A stretch of DNA of 64,000 nt from Isoperla grammatica. Taxonomy: Eukaryota; Arthropoda; Insecta; Plecoptera; Perlodidae. The translations under genes were made by a program, and so were the position numbers. This document shows, in pieces, positions 47,069-58,543 of this stretch. The stretch is taken from positions 26,807,075 through 26,871,074 of the forward strand of contig OX246746.1 of the NCBI GenBank assembly GCA_945910005.1. The letters run 5' to 3'. The notes beneath the pieces were generated by a model, which was not told the origin of the DNA, ran no database searches, and saw only the letters and a list, made by a program, of their open reading frames with translations. Position 1 is the stretch's first letter. Every line of letters starts with the position of its first letter.

Positions 47069-50056
47069 TGAATAGTATTATTATTAAATTTATTGTTATA
47101 AACCTGATACCATCAAAACTTGCAAAATATCCTAGTTTTCATTACCCTTTACTACTGTGAGATAAGATTGTTAATCCGGCCTATTAACCATTAACATAAT
47201 AAGAAGTTAGGCCGACTACTACACGTAGACCTACCGGCACGTAGTCTGCTCTTGGCGAAGAGGCCCAGAGGATGCTTCGGCACAATTGTGTCTAGTTCGA
47301 TCACTGTTTACTGGATCTACCAGTTGATGTGGTATTCGCAGAGAACGTGGGTACACCCAAGATACACCCATGGATCAAGAGGTCCAGTCTATATTATACC
47401 TGGCTGCCTCGTTCCTTACACAAGTTTTGACCGAGTTTGGACATTTACAATGCCACAACTTGGGAGTAAGAACCTAGCTAGCATTTCACGTTCCACATGT
47501 TTTTTTGGTTACTCACGATACACAATAATGATGAAATAACATTGAAACAAACGCAAACTGAAGGTAATATTTGATAATCTCTCGAATGTAGGCCTCGACA
47601 GTCACGACGCCATCACGTGCGTCTTGAGCCGGCTACACAGAGCATGCATCCATGTTGAAAGACGAAACGCCCGTTGTAAAAACAATTTTGAAGGTATAAA
47701 GAACGCCTATATATTATTCACCGCACTAAATTTAAAACCATGTGTAGAATTTCCGCCATGCACAGCGGAAGACTTCCAAGGGCTGTAAACACTTGAATCT
47801 ATTTTGGGCGGCTCATGTAATCTTAATACAAAAATAGCGGCTCGCTGTAGCATGAAATTGCTTGCACATGGGGACCAACACAAACAAATATTATTATTAA
47901 TATTATTATTATCTGTATACAAAAAACATAAGGAAAATAAATTGAGGGAACACGGAGGTCGAAGATGTTTAAACAGTACATAGCGGCCCCTAACTCTTTC
48001 AAGACAAGCATATTTGTTTTAAGATTGCCAACGAAGCTGGGTCGCCTGTGGGTATGATATGTGTAGAGAAAAGGGAAGTGGACTCGGACATAGAATCCGC
48101 ATATACCGCCATCACCATCAGCTATCAGCTATCAGCTATCACTATCAGCTATCGACCTAGTGGGGTGGGGGGGACACTAGAGAATACACAGGTTCAGATT
48201 CCTTATCTACTACATTAGCGCCTTCTTTCAGAATATAGGAAGATTTCAATTTAAAATTTAAACAATTATATCCATTACTAAAAGTTAGCTGCAAACGGCG
48301 CACATCATTATGGCGTCATGCCATGTCACATTGAGGAGCAACTCTCAAAAGACTGGTGTATATAAATTCAATCTTGTCTCAGTGTCGCGGTATATAAAAC
48401 ACAAATTACCATCTTGAAATAAAGAGTGTTGTGAGCTTTTTGTTTAAAGCTCGAAGCTTTTAGTCGACGTAAGTTTCCGTTCACCATTTGTCACTCATCT
48501 CCGATCATGTGGCTCGAACAATGGGCCTTGCTGCAGTGTTTTTACAGCGTGGGAAGTGATCCTTCAACTCAACTGAGTCTGCTGTATCTTAGTCAGCAGA
48601 CTACAACTGCGTCACAGCTTAGAGAACACGTTGGACGTGAATCGTCACTGACGAAAGCCAAGATGTAAACGTTCCCAGAAATATGTTACCACCTGTCAAA
48701 ATGAATTGTAAACAGTAAATTTCTTACTACAATTCCCAAACGATTAATTTTTTTTTGTACGCAATTGTGCGTGCGAAGTGAAATGATAAACATTGTGTTC
48801 TAATTGTTTGTGAGTCCTCGAATCGTTGACTGTGATAAGACATAGAAAAACAACCATTTCTCCCGTTCTGTTTTACGCATATCGATCAACGACCTATGCC
48901 ATAGGGACGACACAAAAATTGAAGTAAAATAAAGTGAAATACGCTTGATTGAAATGCAAATCAGACAATTCACAACAATCGTCTAATACATTATTTCAAT
49001 CGAGAGAGACAGAGAGACAGCTCGAGTCAAACGGACGTAAGAGATAACAATATCTATCCGCACTTTTACCTACGTGGTCATTATTTCTCTTGTAAAGTAA
49101 TTCTACTTTAATGTTAAAGTCAAGGACTCGTAAAATAAATATATTACTTCACAGAGTCTGGATCTGCCAGGAAAAATAGTCCACTACAAAGGCTAACCTC
49201 GAGATCTCCTTTTTTCGGTTCGGTTCGGGCTGCTGCCTGTGTTTACATTGCCGGTACGTAGTTCCTTGGTGACAGCTGACTTCAAAGTGCGAAAATGACC
49301 CCCGCTGTTCCACACCGGAAATGAGACTGGCGGCCAAACCCTCCAATAGCGTTGCAGATCCAGTCAGCCATTTACTATTGCAGCGTGTGGTGTTCTGTGC
49401 AAGTCAACATGTTTCAAATCACAGACTTTCAACCTGATGCGCTTCTATTGTATCGGATGTGACGTTTTCGCGACAACATGCCGGTTTGCCACATGTGTAT
49501 GTTGGACACTCTCGGCTCGGGACATAAAGGTATCTTCTTTATCTACACCACTTCGTGTCTGAATTCGTGAGGTCCTGGTTGTGTGAACTTAGCATTTACG
49601 CGATCTTTGGTTTATTATCGTATTGCCTATTGAAACTATGAAATATTTGATCCTGGCAATAGATATTAAAATATTATTGATTTCGCTAAACACGCTCTAA
49701 CTCAACTCTCTCGCTCTCTCTCTCTAGAGAGCTCCAGTTTATTTGAAGTAGAACGTACTTTCTAATGTACAATTTGTGTTGCATATAGACAAACTTAATT
49801 TGGTGAGTCCAAACACAAATATTTATTTATTTAATCCAATGTCGTACAAGTCCAGTGTATGTCTAAACTGATTCAGGAAACGACAAGTCTAAACGTGTTC
49901 TCATCTTTTCACTTAAACATTTTGAGTGCTTTACTTTGCTCAGTTACCCATTTAACATTTAGGTGCATGGCTCAACGGGAGTCCCTAGGCGGTTTATGTA
50001 TCTAAGATATTTATATCCCATGTTTAACAGTTTTAACACATTTATCTACACGAGAG
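47069..50056. other. Gene-free stretch
   Basis: Unique AT-rich DNA with (ATT)n near 47889-47910 and an (AGCTATC)n patch at 48117-48151. TATATAAAACAC near 48391 and AATAAAG near 48418 are isolated words, not a supported promoter or LTR. Confidence 0.5.
48117..48151. repeat. (AGCTATC)n short tandem repeat
   Basis: Imperfect 7-bp repeats, four to five units. Confidence 0.85.
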
Positions 50057-50190
50057 TAGCAATATTTGTATGTGCAAACTTCCTAATTGCTAATCACATT
50101 GCTGGAACACATTTTCAGTAAATAGCAAAATTTGTAGGTGCAAACTTCCTAATTGCTAATCACATTGCTGAAACACATTTTCAATAAGCA
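50057..50190 (+). repeat. 66-bp tandem duplication
   Basis: GTGCAAACTTCCTAATTGCT (about 50072 and 50138) with flanking sequence is duplicated at 66-bp spacing with only a few differences. Confidence 0.9.
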
Positions 50191-52199
50191 GCCGATCTTT
50201 TTTTTAATTGCGAATGTGAAATTCACTTCTGGGATAATGGGTCAGTAACCAGAATATGTATTGCTCCAAGCTATAACATTGGTTAATAAAGTTAGATATG
50301 AATACATTTATTCAAGCCAGTTTATTTCAATTCCCATTATTTATTACATGGGCAAGATCGCGGGTTTCTATTCCCACTTTAACACAATATGTAATAAGCA
50401 CAGTTTAATTGATTGTTTGTGTGAATATCATGTAAAGCGGGTTAAATAATATCGCACGAAATGCGTAGGAACTAGGAAGTTTTGCGTTGTTCACACATTT
50501 TAAGCCTCAACGCAGTAAAAGAAGGGAAACACAGATACATTATATGGCTAAAAATAAGGCAAAGCAAACAATGGATAATGCTTGAACAATCGTAATCCCC
50601 GTTTCCCAGTATGAAAATGATTTCGAAATGAGAATCAAACAGAAAAAACTTTAAATTGTCTGAAATTGCTTCCCCGTTTCCTTGTCCAAAACGACTTTTA
50701 CATTTCTTTGCCGTAAATGGCTTCTCAGCGTTTTCAAGAAATTCGTTTTCAGTTATATCGGCGATTATATTTTCCCCCTTCTGGAAAATGAAACGGGTGA
50801 AAATCTGACCGTTCTCTTAGCAGCGTAACGAGGCCAATGACTGCGACTTTTAAACTGGAGAGAACGCTTCGAAAATACCCGATACGGCTTCTCCCTCTCT
50901 GGAACGTATGTCGAGCGCTGTTGAAAGAAGCAAACACAGAACCAAACATCGGTTATTAAGTCCTGATTTATATACACAACACAGTCGAACGCAAACGGCA
51001 CCAAAGCGTTGCCACTTGTAATCACAACTTCGAAATCTAGCTAGCAAAAACCTCAACAACTACACGATATATTTCAGTTTATTAGTATTTCGCACACAAA
51101 TACTTTGTTGTTGTTATATATAACGTTTTGCACTTTTTTCTGATGGTGATTTTTTGTCAACTCAATCCCATACAGTACACGATAGTAATTTTAAACAAAT
51201 ACTCAAAATTTTCGTTTACAGAACCACACGTGTTTCATTTTTTTATTCCAAACGAAAGTTAGTCTCTTTCATAATATACAAATGATTGGTATTTATTTAA
51301 ATCTACTTTATATTCCCATAGTTTATTGTTTTATTGGATTGGTATATGTTTCACTATAAATACAATATTCAACAACTGAGATAAAAACTTTCACTGGCTA
51401 TGGTTTATTTTCGTACCACTAGAATGCATCCCGTCCATTTTGACTTGCCCATTCATTTATTGATCAATGTACGCAATTTACTTTAGATTTTAGAACATCC
51501 CAAATTTTTAAGTAATTCTGTGTTTGACAAGCGCGTTCACTTTTCTACCATCAATAAATGCGGGATAAAAACACCGTATCCTGGTTTTGTTTCCAGCCTC
51601 GCACGGCAGAAAAGTAAATACACACAATTAAGGCAACGCAATAGGGAAGAGAGTACACTAATAAACCATAAAAACAACCGTTCATTGCACGGTATGCTTT
51701 GTCTTTCTAAACCGTTTCATTAAAGCAAAAAGTACAACGTGCGGCGAACATAAAATGTTCTTTTTTTTTACATCATAACAGTTAAAGCTTTCTTCATAAG
51801 GATGGGTTGACAAGAGTATAGCAATATAAGAACGTCGTGACATCTATGCGCCTATATGTACCAACCAAGGCGTCACAGTCTTCTCAACCATAACTAGAGA
51901 TGTGCACAAATGTTTAATTAAAAGTTTGAAAATTCGCGGCTTTAAAACAGAAAATCTCAAATTTTCGTTATTAAAAACAGCCACACAATTTTCTCCCGTG
52001 AGTAAAAAAAAAAAATGCGTGATGCCAGTGAAGTGCAGTAAAGTAGCAGTAGTAAATGGGTATTTTGTACCACCGTCCGAAAAAATACATATAGATAACA
52101 ACTTATTTGAGTTATTTTCCAAACTTCATCGTACAAGCAAAGGCGTTAAAATGCAATAAAAAAACGAACCTGCTCAAATTCATCTTACAAGCTAATGAA
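50191..52199. other. Gene-free stretch
   Basis: Unique AT-rich sequence; no gene, RNA or transposon end supported. Confidence 0.6.
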
Positions 52200-52216
52200 G
52201 GGGGGGGGGGGGGGGG
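52200..52216. repeat. Poly-G tract, 17 bases
   Basis: Uninterrupted run of 17 G. Confidence 0.95.
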
Positions 52217-52302
52217 TCAACATAGTATAAATATAAAAAAACATACAATTGGTCTATGCTTAAGCCACATTTATTTATAGACATAAATTTTGAACATTAT
52301 AT

Positions 52303-52303
<1 letters not shown>

Positions 52304-52337
<34 letters not shown>
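52304..52337. repeat. (GATA)n microsatellite
   Basis: About eight perfect GATA units. Confidence 0.95.
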
Positions 52338-52603
52338 TACAGTACTTTCATAGATTTGAAAGAAAATGGAAAATGCCGATTATCCTCTCCTGTGCTCTCT
52401 ATGCTCTGCTATGCTCTGCTCTTCTCGAGAGAGCGAACGAGCTAAGCGACCACCTTCACACTTTAAAACAATCCATTTTTCGGATAGCCTGTTGTATTTA
52501 ATAAACTACGTTCGAATCTTGACAGCTAAGACAAACTGCTAGACGGATGCGTTCTCGAGTATGTGCGGCCCCAGTGGACACCCGAATGACTTGAGGGATG
52601 AGG

Positions 52604-52647
52604 TGGGGGCGGGGGGGGGGGGGAGAGATAAGCCCCCCTCCCTCCCC
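52604..52647. repeat. Poly-G tract with C-rich partner (hairpin)
   Basis: Thirteen G (52611-52623) are followed by AGAGATAAG and CCCCCCTCCCTCCCCC, so the block can fold on itself. CCCCAGTGGACACCCG lies 40 bp upstream. This resembles the G-run plus C-run ends of the hAT MITEs here, but no second terminus was found. Confidence 0.6.
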
Positions 52648-52764
52648 CGGCATTACATTAACCCTGACATATTATCAAGCGTGCCCAAAACGCAGGAGAA
52701 GCTGTCGATCCGAGGGGAGTTGATGAACAGTTCGTGAAGACATGGGTATACACCCGAAAACACC

Positions 52765-52940
52765 GATATAGGTGGCTGGCTGGCTCAGCGACAACAGGCG
52801 AGACTATAATGTGCAATGTCGCCGATTCGATTCCGGCCACCGCGCCAATCCTAACCGAAGTTTTTCCCCGAGGTTTTCCTCAGTCATAGGGCGAATGCTG
52901 CGATTGGGTCCTCTATAAGGTACGTGTCTTCCTTTACTTT
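52765..52940 (+). mobile_element. tRNA-like SINE
   Basis: The head GGCTGGCTCAGCGACAACAG carries an A-box-like GGCTCAGCGAC, and CGATTCGATTCCGG (52829-52842) is a near-perfect B box. The body GAGGTTTTCCTCAGTCATAG, GGCGAATGCTGCGATTGGG is repeated in a fragment at 8596-8625. The 3' end is approximate. Cloverleaf pairing is poor, so it is a SINE and not a tRNA gene. Confidence 0.6.
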
Positions 52941-52988
52941 CCTACACACTCGTCTTTCTTTCCGCGAACACCCGATGTCACTTGAAGA

Positions 52989-53386
52989 CAGTGGCGTCCC
53001 TCCCCCCCCCCCCCCCCCCCCTTTGCAAAGGAAACATGGAAAATGACCTTTTACATTTCAATAGACAGTATTTCAATAGACAGTTAGATGTTTTACTTTA
53101 TAATTATTGTATATTATTGTAATTAAAAGCAAAAGCAATACGAAAAATATGCAAATTATTGATTGAGGTTCCTTTTATTAGCGGTGCTAAGGAAAAAATG
53201 TGTTGCCAGAAACTGAGTAATCTTGTTTCAGTTGGCCGCTGTAAAACGCACAGATTTGCACTAAAATTACCTTGACGAGAATTTTTTCGGGGGGCAAGCC
53301 CCCCGGAACCCCAATTGTGTTCCTGCTCCACTCTCTATAATATGGGTTGAAAACCCCCCCTTTCCCAATTCCTGGATATGCCACTG
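52989..53386. mobile_element. Non-autonomous hAT-type MITE with perfect 8-bp target duplication
   Basis: The left terminus CAGTGGCGTCCC is followed by a 20-base poly-C (53002-53021). The right terminus, in reverse complement, reads CAGTGGCATATCCAGGAATT followed by a G run. The element is flanked by CTTGAAGA at 52981-52988 and again at 53387-53394: an exact 8-bp duplication, the hallmark of hAT insertion. The interior (398 bp) is AT-rich and non-coding; near the right end GGGGGGC-AAG-CCCCCC forms a small hairpin. Removing element and one duplicate restores the surrounding sequence, which contains the hairpin motif also seen at 23528. Confidence 0.92.
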
Positions 53387-53389
53387 CTT

Positions 53390-53422
53390 GAAGAGGGACA
53401 CATCTGGTAAACGCAGGTGTCA
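53390..53422 (+). repeat. Second copy of the dispersed hairpin motif
   Basis: GAGGGACACATCTGGTAAAC followed by GCAGGTGTCAG, similar to 23530-23560. The hAT MITE sits immediately beside it. Confidence 0.6.
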
Positions 53423-54452
53423 GATACGTTATTAATGAGTGTATTACGCTTTCGAAGAATGATTTCTCCCCGATTATTTACAATTGTGTTTATTAAAACA
53501 TCCATTTCGTTTGGTTGAGTTTACAACGCTCGATACAGCATGCAGTCAACCATGTGTTTTCGTATCAACTTGATAGTTTCGATGTTCCACACTGAACTAT
53601 GACCCGTACACTTCACAAAATAACAATTAATATAACATATATTCATCACTGCGTGTGATATTAATATAAATGATGACGTGAGAGAACGCGTTTGTTGCTT
53701 TATCACTGTACACAACGTCACTGTATGCGCCCATCACACACAAATCAGTTTCAGCCCCGCCGGCACTACTCACTGTGTAATAGCTACACCAACGTTGCAC
53801 AAGAAAATGGATGGATGTGAATTTCACGACAAACAAGTTTGTTTTTAGTTTTTAGTTTTGACACTCACATTCTTTACATATAAAATCTTTTCGATTATTG
53901 TTTTATCTGTGAGAAACCAAATTAACTAAATAACATGATAATGGTAATACCCAATTGTTGATAACAATATCACGATTTTGATCATAGCGTGTGGTGAATT
54001 TTTTGTTTTCTTTGATCCCATGAATTGATCAAGACTTATTAATTTAACAAAAGTGCATTTTAAATCCCTGTAAAACTAGACTAATGACACTTTCAACAAA
54101 CGCAAATGTAGATTCATAACCATTTCATTTTGCCCGTGTTTCTATCATTTATTAGAATAGAACAAAGCCGTAAACAAATACAATAACTTCCATGAATCTG
54201 AAACCGCTGATTGAGGAAGTTTAAACACGATTCCACTTTGATATATTTCCCAAACAATAGATGCTATACGCTATTATAGAGTTCTGAAACGTGTTATTAA
54301 TAACGTCACATATTACGTGAAATTCCCAAACAATCCTCCCTCAAAAATGACATCTGGATCGAGAAAAAAATCTTCTAAACTTCTCCGTTTTGTCAACGAA
54401 CTTTTAAAAATAATTCTCGTAAAATAGCGTCGCGGCGTCGGGAGGGGGTGGA
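53423..54452. other. Gene-free stretch
   Basis: Unique AT-rich sequence. Confidence 0.6.
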
Positions 54453-54475
54453 GGGGGGGGGGGGGGGGGGGGGGG
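54453..54475. repeat. Poly-G tract, 23 bases
   Basis: The longest G run in the window, preceded by GGGAGGGGGTGGA. The proline-rich minus frame 54313-54756 is its by-product. Confidence 0.95.
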
Positions 54476-55120
54476 TGGGTGGCAGCCACGCACGTGGTGT
54501 TCACACTAAATCGCTCGTCGACAGCGCTAAGCTGCGTCATGCTAATAGGCCGGAATAGGGAGAAGGGGAGGACGGATGCCTTGGAAATGAGCAAACCACT
54601 CGTCCTAGGCCTGGGCCTGTTGGTTTCAGAAGTAACACGATTACAAAACGTAGCTGCTTCGGTTGAAATTAGCGCCACTTTATCTGCCAAGACTACCGTC
54701 TTAACAAAGTTCAAACGAGCATACATATTGAAATGGTTTAGCATAAAAAATAACAAACCAAATGGTGCGTAATAGTGAGTGTGGATTCATATGCAAAAAT
54801 CTAGTCACTAAAGAAACCCTTCAAATTATGTTGAGGCTTTAAAAGTGTTCAGTTCAGATACTTTTACTCTTCGGAAGTCAAAATTGTCGTTTGAGTTGTA
54901 GTTGGTCACATTTTGAGACACGAACGCATATTATTAAGAACATCATTGAAAGATACAATTGAATAAAGACAGAGCAAGATTTGAAAACATGATCTAGAAC
55001 ATACATTGTAATGTATATGTAGACATAAAAATACTGTGTAGAAACGAGAAAATAATGAAGAGCGGTTTTCAAACTAAATCCGTACGATATATAACATAAA
55101 ATAAAAATAATGTAAGTGGG

Positions 55121-55149
55121 ATTATTATTATTATTATTATTATTATTAT
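55121..55149. repeat. (ATT)n microsatellite
   Basis: Ten perfect ATT units. Confidence 0.95.
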
Positions 55150-55955
55150 AAGCATCATTCCTCCCAAACCTCTATTGTTTCAAAAAATAAGCATGCTACC
55201 CGATTACCAGTGCATACAAATAAAAATAGTGTCATGATCAAGAGAATTGCTCAATCAATAACTTGCACTTATTGTTTCTTCTGGTGGTTTTGGCTCTCTT
55301 CAGCGATATAGCACAGCGCTGAGTGATCTGTATTCTGTAACCGCATTAATAGAGAAGATGAGAAGATGAGTCGACACACGACACGAGAACACTATACCTG
55401 CACTGCACACTGTTAGATCAATAAATCACACACACCACTGTTAAGAGTACAAATCAACAGTCATTGTAATAATTAATGTGATTTCGTTTACCCATAGAGC
55501 AGGTCCACTTCCATATGTGTCCTACTCCTACCCTGAACACGTGTTTTATGCGCGAACCTTCTGTCACACACACGTCAAAATTATTCCTGATCCAATTTTA
55601 TTGGTGACTGACGGAATTATACCAGAATGTCTACATATTTTGCTAAACTTCACAGCGGTAGAAAACAGTGTAATGAACGCAGGCAGCCATGGTGTGAAAT
55701 ATTTCCTTCGTAATCGATGCGGTCATAAATGTGCGACTTCGTTATAAACATTTAAAATTGAACAATGCTCCACTATTTATAAGCGTCAACTGAGAACGAG
55801 GGCTGATGTTTTTGGTAGTGCACTACACTGCCGTCGCGTTGCTCACAGGCTATTTCCGACATCGGTGCACTCGCTTCATTCACATGTCAAATAAATACGT
55901 AACTTTGACATTTCTTTTATTTACCAAAATGAGGTAATGAATGCTCTTTACACTG

Positions 55956-55981
55956 TTTTTTTTTTTTTTTTTTTTTTTTTT
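55956..55981. repeat. Poly-T tract, 26 bases
   Basis: Uninterrupted T run followed by ACAG. It could imitate a splice acceptor, but no exon follows. Confidence 0.95.
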
Positions 55982-57509
55982 ACAGGTGACCAATAAGATT
56001 AAACTAAACTAAAAATAATATGAAGTTGGCACTGAATAACAGTACGAAAAGAAGATTGTTTATTCGTCAGTGTTACAGACTACAGTAGGCCCTACTCGAA
56101 TCAATTTGGTTATACAAATGTGCTTCTAGTGTAAAAAGTTGTAGGATTTTGATATCTTGGTGAATAACATTGTAAATATAGTGAGTGGTATTTATGGAAA
56201 CTAACTCTATTCTAGACCAGATGCCCGTTGTGCGGTAGAAGTGAAGCCAACTGTTGCACAAACGTGACTGCATGTCTGATATAACTAGAGTACTGTACAT
56301 TTAGTTAAAAGTTAAAGCTATATACATAAAAAAAGTGTCCGCTCAGCTCAGGAAGGGAATCACGAAACGCAAACGCACACGAAGAACAGTCGATCATCCA
56401 CGTTATTCTTCGCGTCCTCTTCGTCAATAGATGGTAATTCTGCAAATATCCGATAACACTGGTATAGGAAGGTAGGTAAAGCAAGATCGAAGGACGCGGA
56501 TAAACAAACAGAAGTGCAGGCGAAGTTGGCCAGCTGTGCTTGAAAGTGCAAAGCCCTCGCTCGATTCAGCTTGAGTGTATGCGGACTAGGAATAAATCAC
56601 ACGACATGTGTGGACCTGTTTATTTAACATCGTCGTGTGTGTGAATGATGCGCGTGTACACATCACGCCGATGTGACGGCCTCAATCCTCCGGAGCACAG
56701 AGGATGGACAGAAAGCCGTCTCCGGATTGATAATAATACGGGTTGATCGAATTATTGGTTCCTTTTTCTTGCAAAGATTCAATATTTTACGAGCTGGAAC
56801 ACGTACGAAAAGTTACTTTATGTTACAATGCGAAGTGCGAAAAGTATGAGAGTTAAAAGTTTTGTATTGGTATCTTAAAAATAACATTTAATATCACAAT
56901 ACTGTAATAATGTGGAGCTAGACATTGTTTTCAACAAATAAAGAAAAACAAATTTAAAAACAAAAATATGTTTCGTTTAGTATAAAATCATAATATTTGA
57001 GACATTATTGAAATTTACTAATTTTATCCAAACACAATCAGTTGTGCATCCTTTTTTGCGAAATCTGTAGACGGTAATATTATGTACTGATAATATCTAG
57101 TCTCGCATGTTTCCATGTTGATAATGAATGTAATTTTAAAGAAATGAACGAAACACTTTGAGAAGGTAAACTTGAATGTCGTGTAATGTCATTAACTGAC
57201 ATTTAGAATTATCTGTATCGTTTTATTCAGTCATTCATTTCTGAAATACAGAACCAATCTTGAAGAGAAAGAGGAAAGTCATAATTTATTACATTTTTTT
57301 AAGAACGTGGATCTAGAACTAGTTCAATATTTCATTAAAATCTAATTGATATGGTAATTGATAGGCCTTCGTCCATCGTTAGCCGATCATGCATCAATAA
57401 TTAATCAACTACTTAATTGGGTTCGCTGCAAAGACAATAAGGCGACTGACTAGAGAGGTTGACCTTGTCTTTCACTCCTATAGCACATGGACGGTGGCAA
57501 GCAGGTTCG

Positions 57510-57950
57510 ATAACAACAACAACAACAACAACCCACACATGTAATAATTACTTTATTGTAATCAAGGCCAGTGTAGGGCACAATGCCCTCTTTAGCCTGA
57601 TGAGGGATGATTGATGAATGATAATGAGGAAGGGAGGAGGGGAAGCCTGGAACCGGCACGTAGCCTTCTCCTGTCGAAAAGTACCAAGGGGCCGGACTAT
57701 CGGCTTTACGTCCCATCCGAAAGGACGGTGTAACTTTGACCAGTCATATAGGTTCCTCCACTAACCTGGACTGCCGAGCAGTTGACGAGAAGAACGAAGC
57801 TGTTACACAAACTTTCGAACCCTCCAATCCGCTCGAACCAACGGTAACTAGTGTTTTAGAGGAGAGTGGTCACCCATCCACCTTCTAACCTAGCCCGAGG
57901 TTGCTTAACTTCGGTGTTCGTATGGGAACCGGCCACCTGTTATAGTGTTG
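57510..57950 (-). mobile_element. 5S-rRNA-derived SINE (SINE3 / DeuSINE-like)
   Basis: In reverse complement the 5' end reads CCGAAGTTAAGCAACCTCGG, GCTAGGTTAGAAGG, TGGATGGGTGACC. These correspond to 5S rRNA box A (GAAGTTAAGCAAC), the intermediate element (GGGC.GGTTAG) and box C (GGATGGGTGACC), the internal RNA polymerase III promoter. The first part of 5S is shortened and what follows box C is not 5S. The body contains GGATGGGACGTAAAGCCG and GAGGGCATTGTGCCCTACAC, a type of sequence I associate with SINE bodies. The 3' end is a (TTG)6-7 tail (AAC on the plus strand, 57511-57532). Length is about 440 bp. It is dead as a 5S gene. Its 5' end abuts the foldback at 57955. Confidence 0.8.
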
Positions 57951-57954
57951 CCAT

Positions 57955-58543
57955 CTATAAGTAGCAAAGTGAATCCCCACCGAAATGCGTATTGTTGCCA
58001 TTTCGAGGACGAATCATCTTTTACCCTTCCTTACCCCCGATACTCTCTGGCTAGGCGCAGAACAATTCAACCTTTTCTTTTGTCTTGAGGTCAATAAAAT
58101 ATATTTTATTTCCAAACACGTTTTTCACGAATCACGATAATTTTGTTGCTGCAAATTGTTCGTGGCTAAATGTTGATCATGAGACTTTTTGCGTTTTTGT
58201 TCTACGATAAAAACGGCGGATTTAGTTCACACAACCTGGGCATGGTGAAATCCAGGGTTGGGTGAATTAAATCCGTTGTTTTCATCGTAGGACAAAAACG
58301 CAAACAAGTCTCACGATCAGCACTTATAGTCACGAATAAAATGCAACGACAAAATTATTAGGATTCACGAAAAACGTGTATGGAAATAAAAGACATTTTA
58401 TTGGCCACAGGACAAAAGAAAAGGTTTGAATTGTTCTGCGCCTAGCCAGTGAGTATCGGGGGTTAAAAGATCATTCGTCCTCGAAACGGCAACAATGCGC
58501 ATCTCAGTGGGGATGATCTATTCATTAACTTTGCTACTTATAG
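57955..58543. mobile_element. 589-bp foldback element with about 290-bp arms
   Basis: The left arm begins CTATAAGTAGCAAAGT; the right arm ends ACTTTGCTACTTATAG. Mirrored landmarks along the arms include TTTCGAGGACGAAT, CTGGCTAGGCGCAGAACAAT, TTTTCTTTTGTC, AATAAAAT..TTTTATTTCCA, GAGACTT..TTGCGTTTTTGT and CGGATTTA. By eye identity is in the mid-80s percent, with small indels. The unpaired centre is only a few bases near 58245. No ORF and no certain target duplication. The superfamily is unknown. Confidence 0.85.

Larger units (their letters stand above)
54476..57509. other. Gene-free stretch
   Basis: Unique DNA with (ATT)n at 55121-55149 and poly-T at 55956-55981. Frames of 60-97 residues on either strand show no motifs. 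Confidence 0.55.

Noticed and set aside
48385..48425. TATATAAAA and AATAAA words suggestive of an LTR or promoter
   Set aside because: No matching direct repeat, primer-binding site or polypurine tract; such words are expected in AT-rich DNA.
55956..55984. Long poly-T followed by ACAG as a splice acceptor
   Set aside because: A perfect 26-base T homopolymer looks like a retroelement tail or slippage product, and no open frame follows.
57830..57950. Functional 5S rRNA gene
   Set aside because: The first 5S segment is shortened, the sequence after box C is unrelated, and there is no T-run terminator at the 5S end; it is a SINE head.
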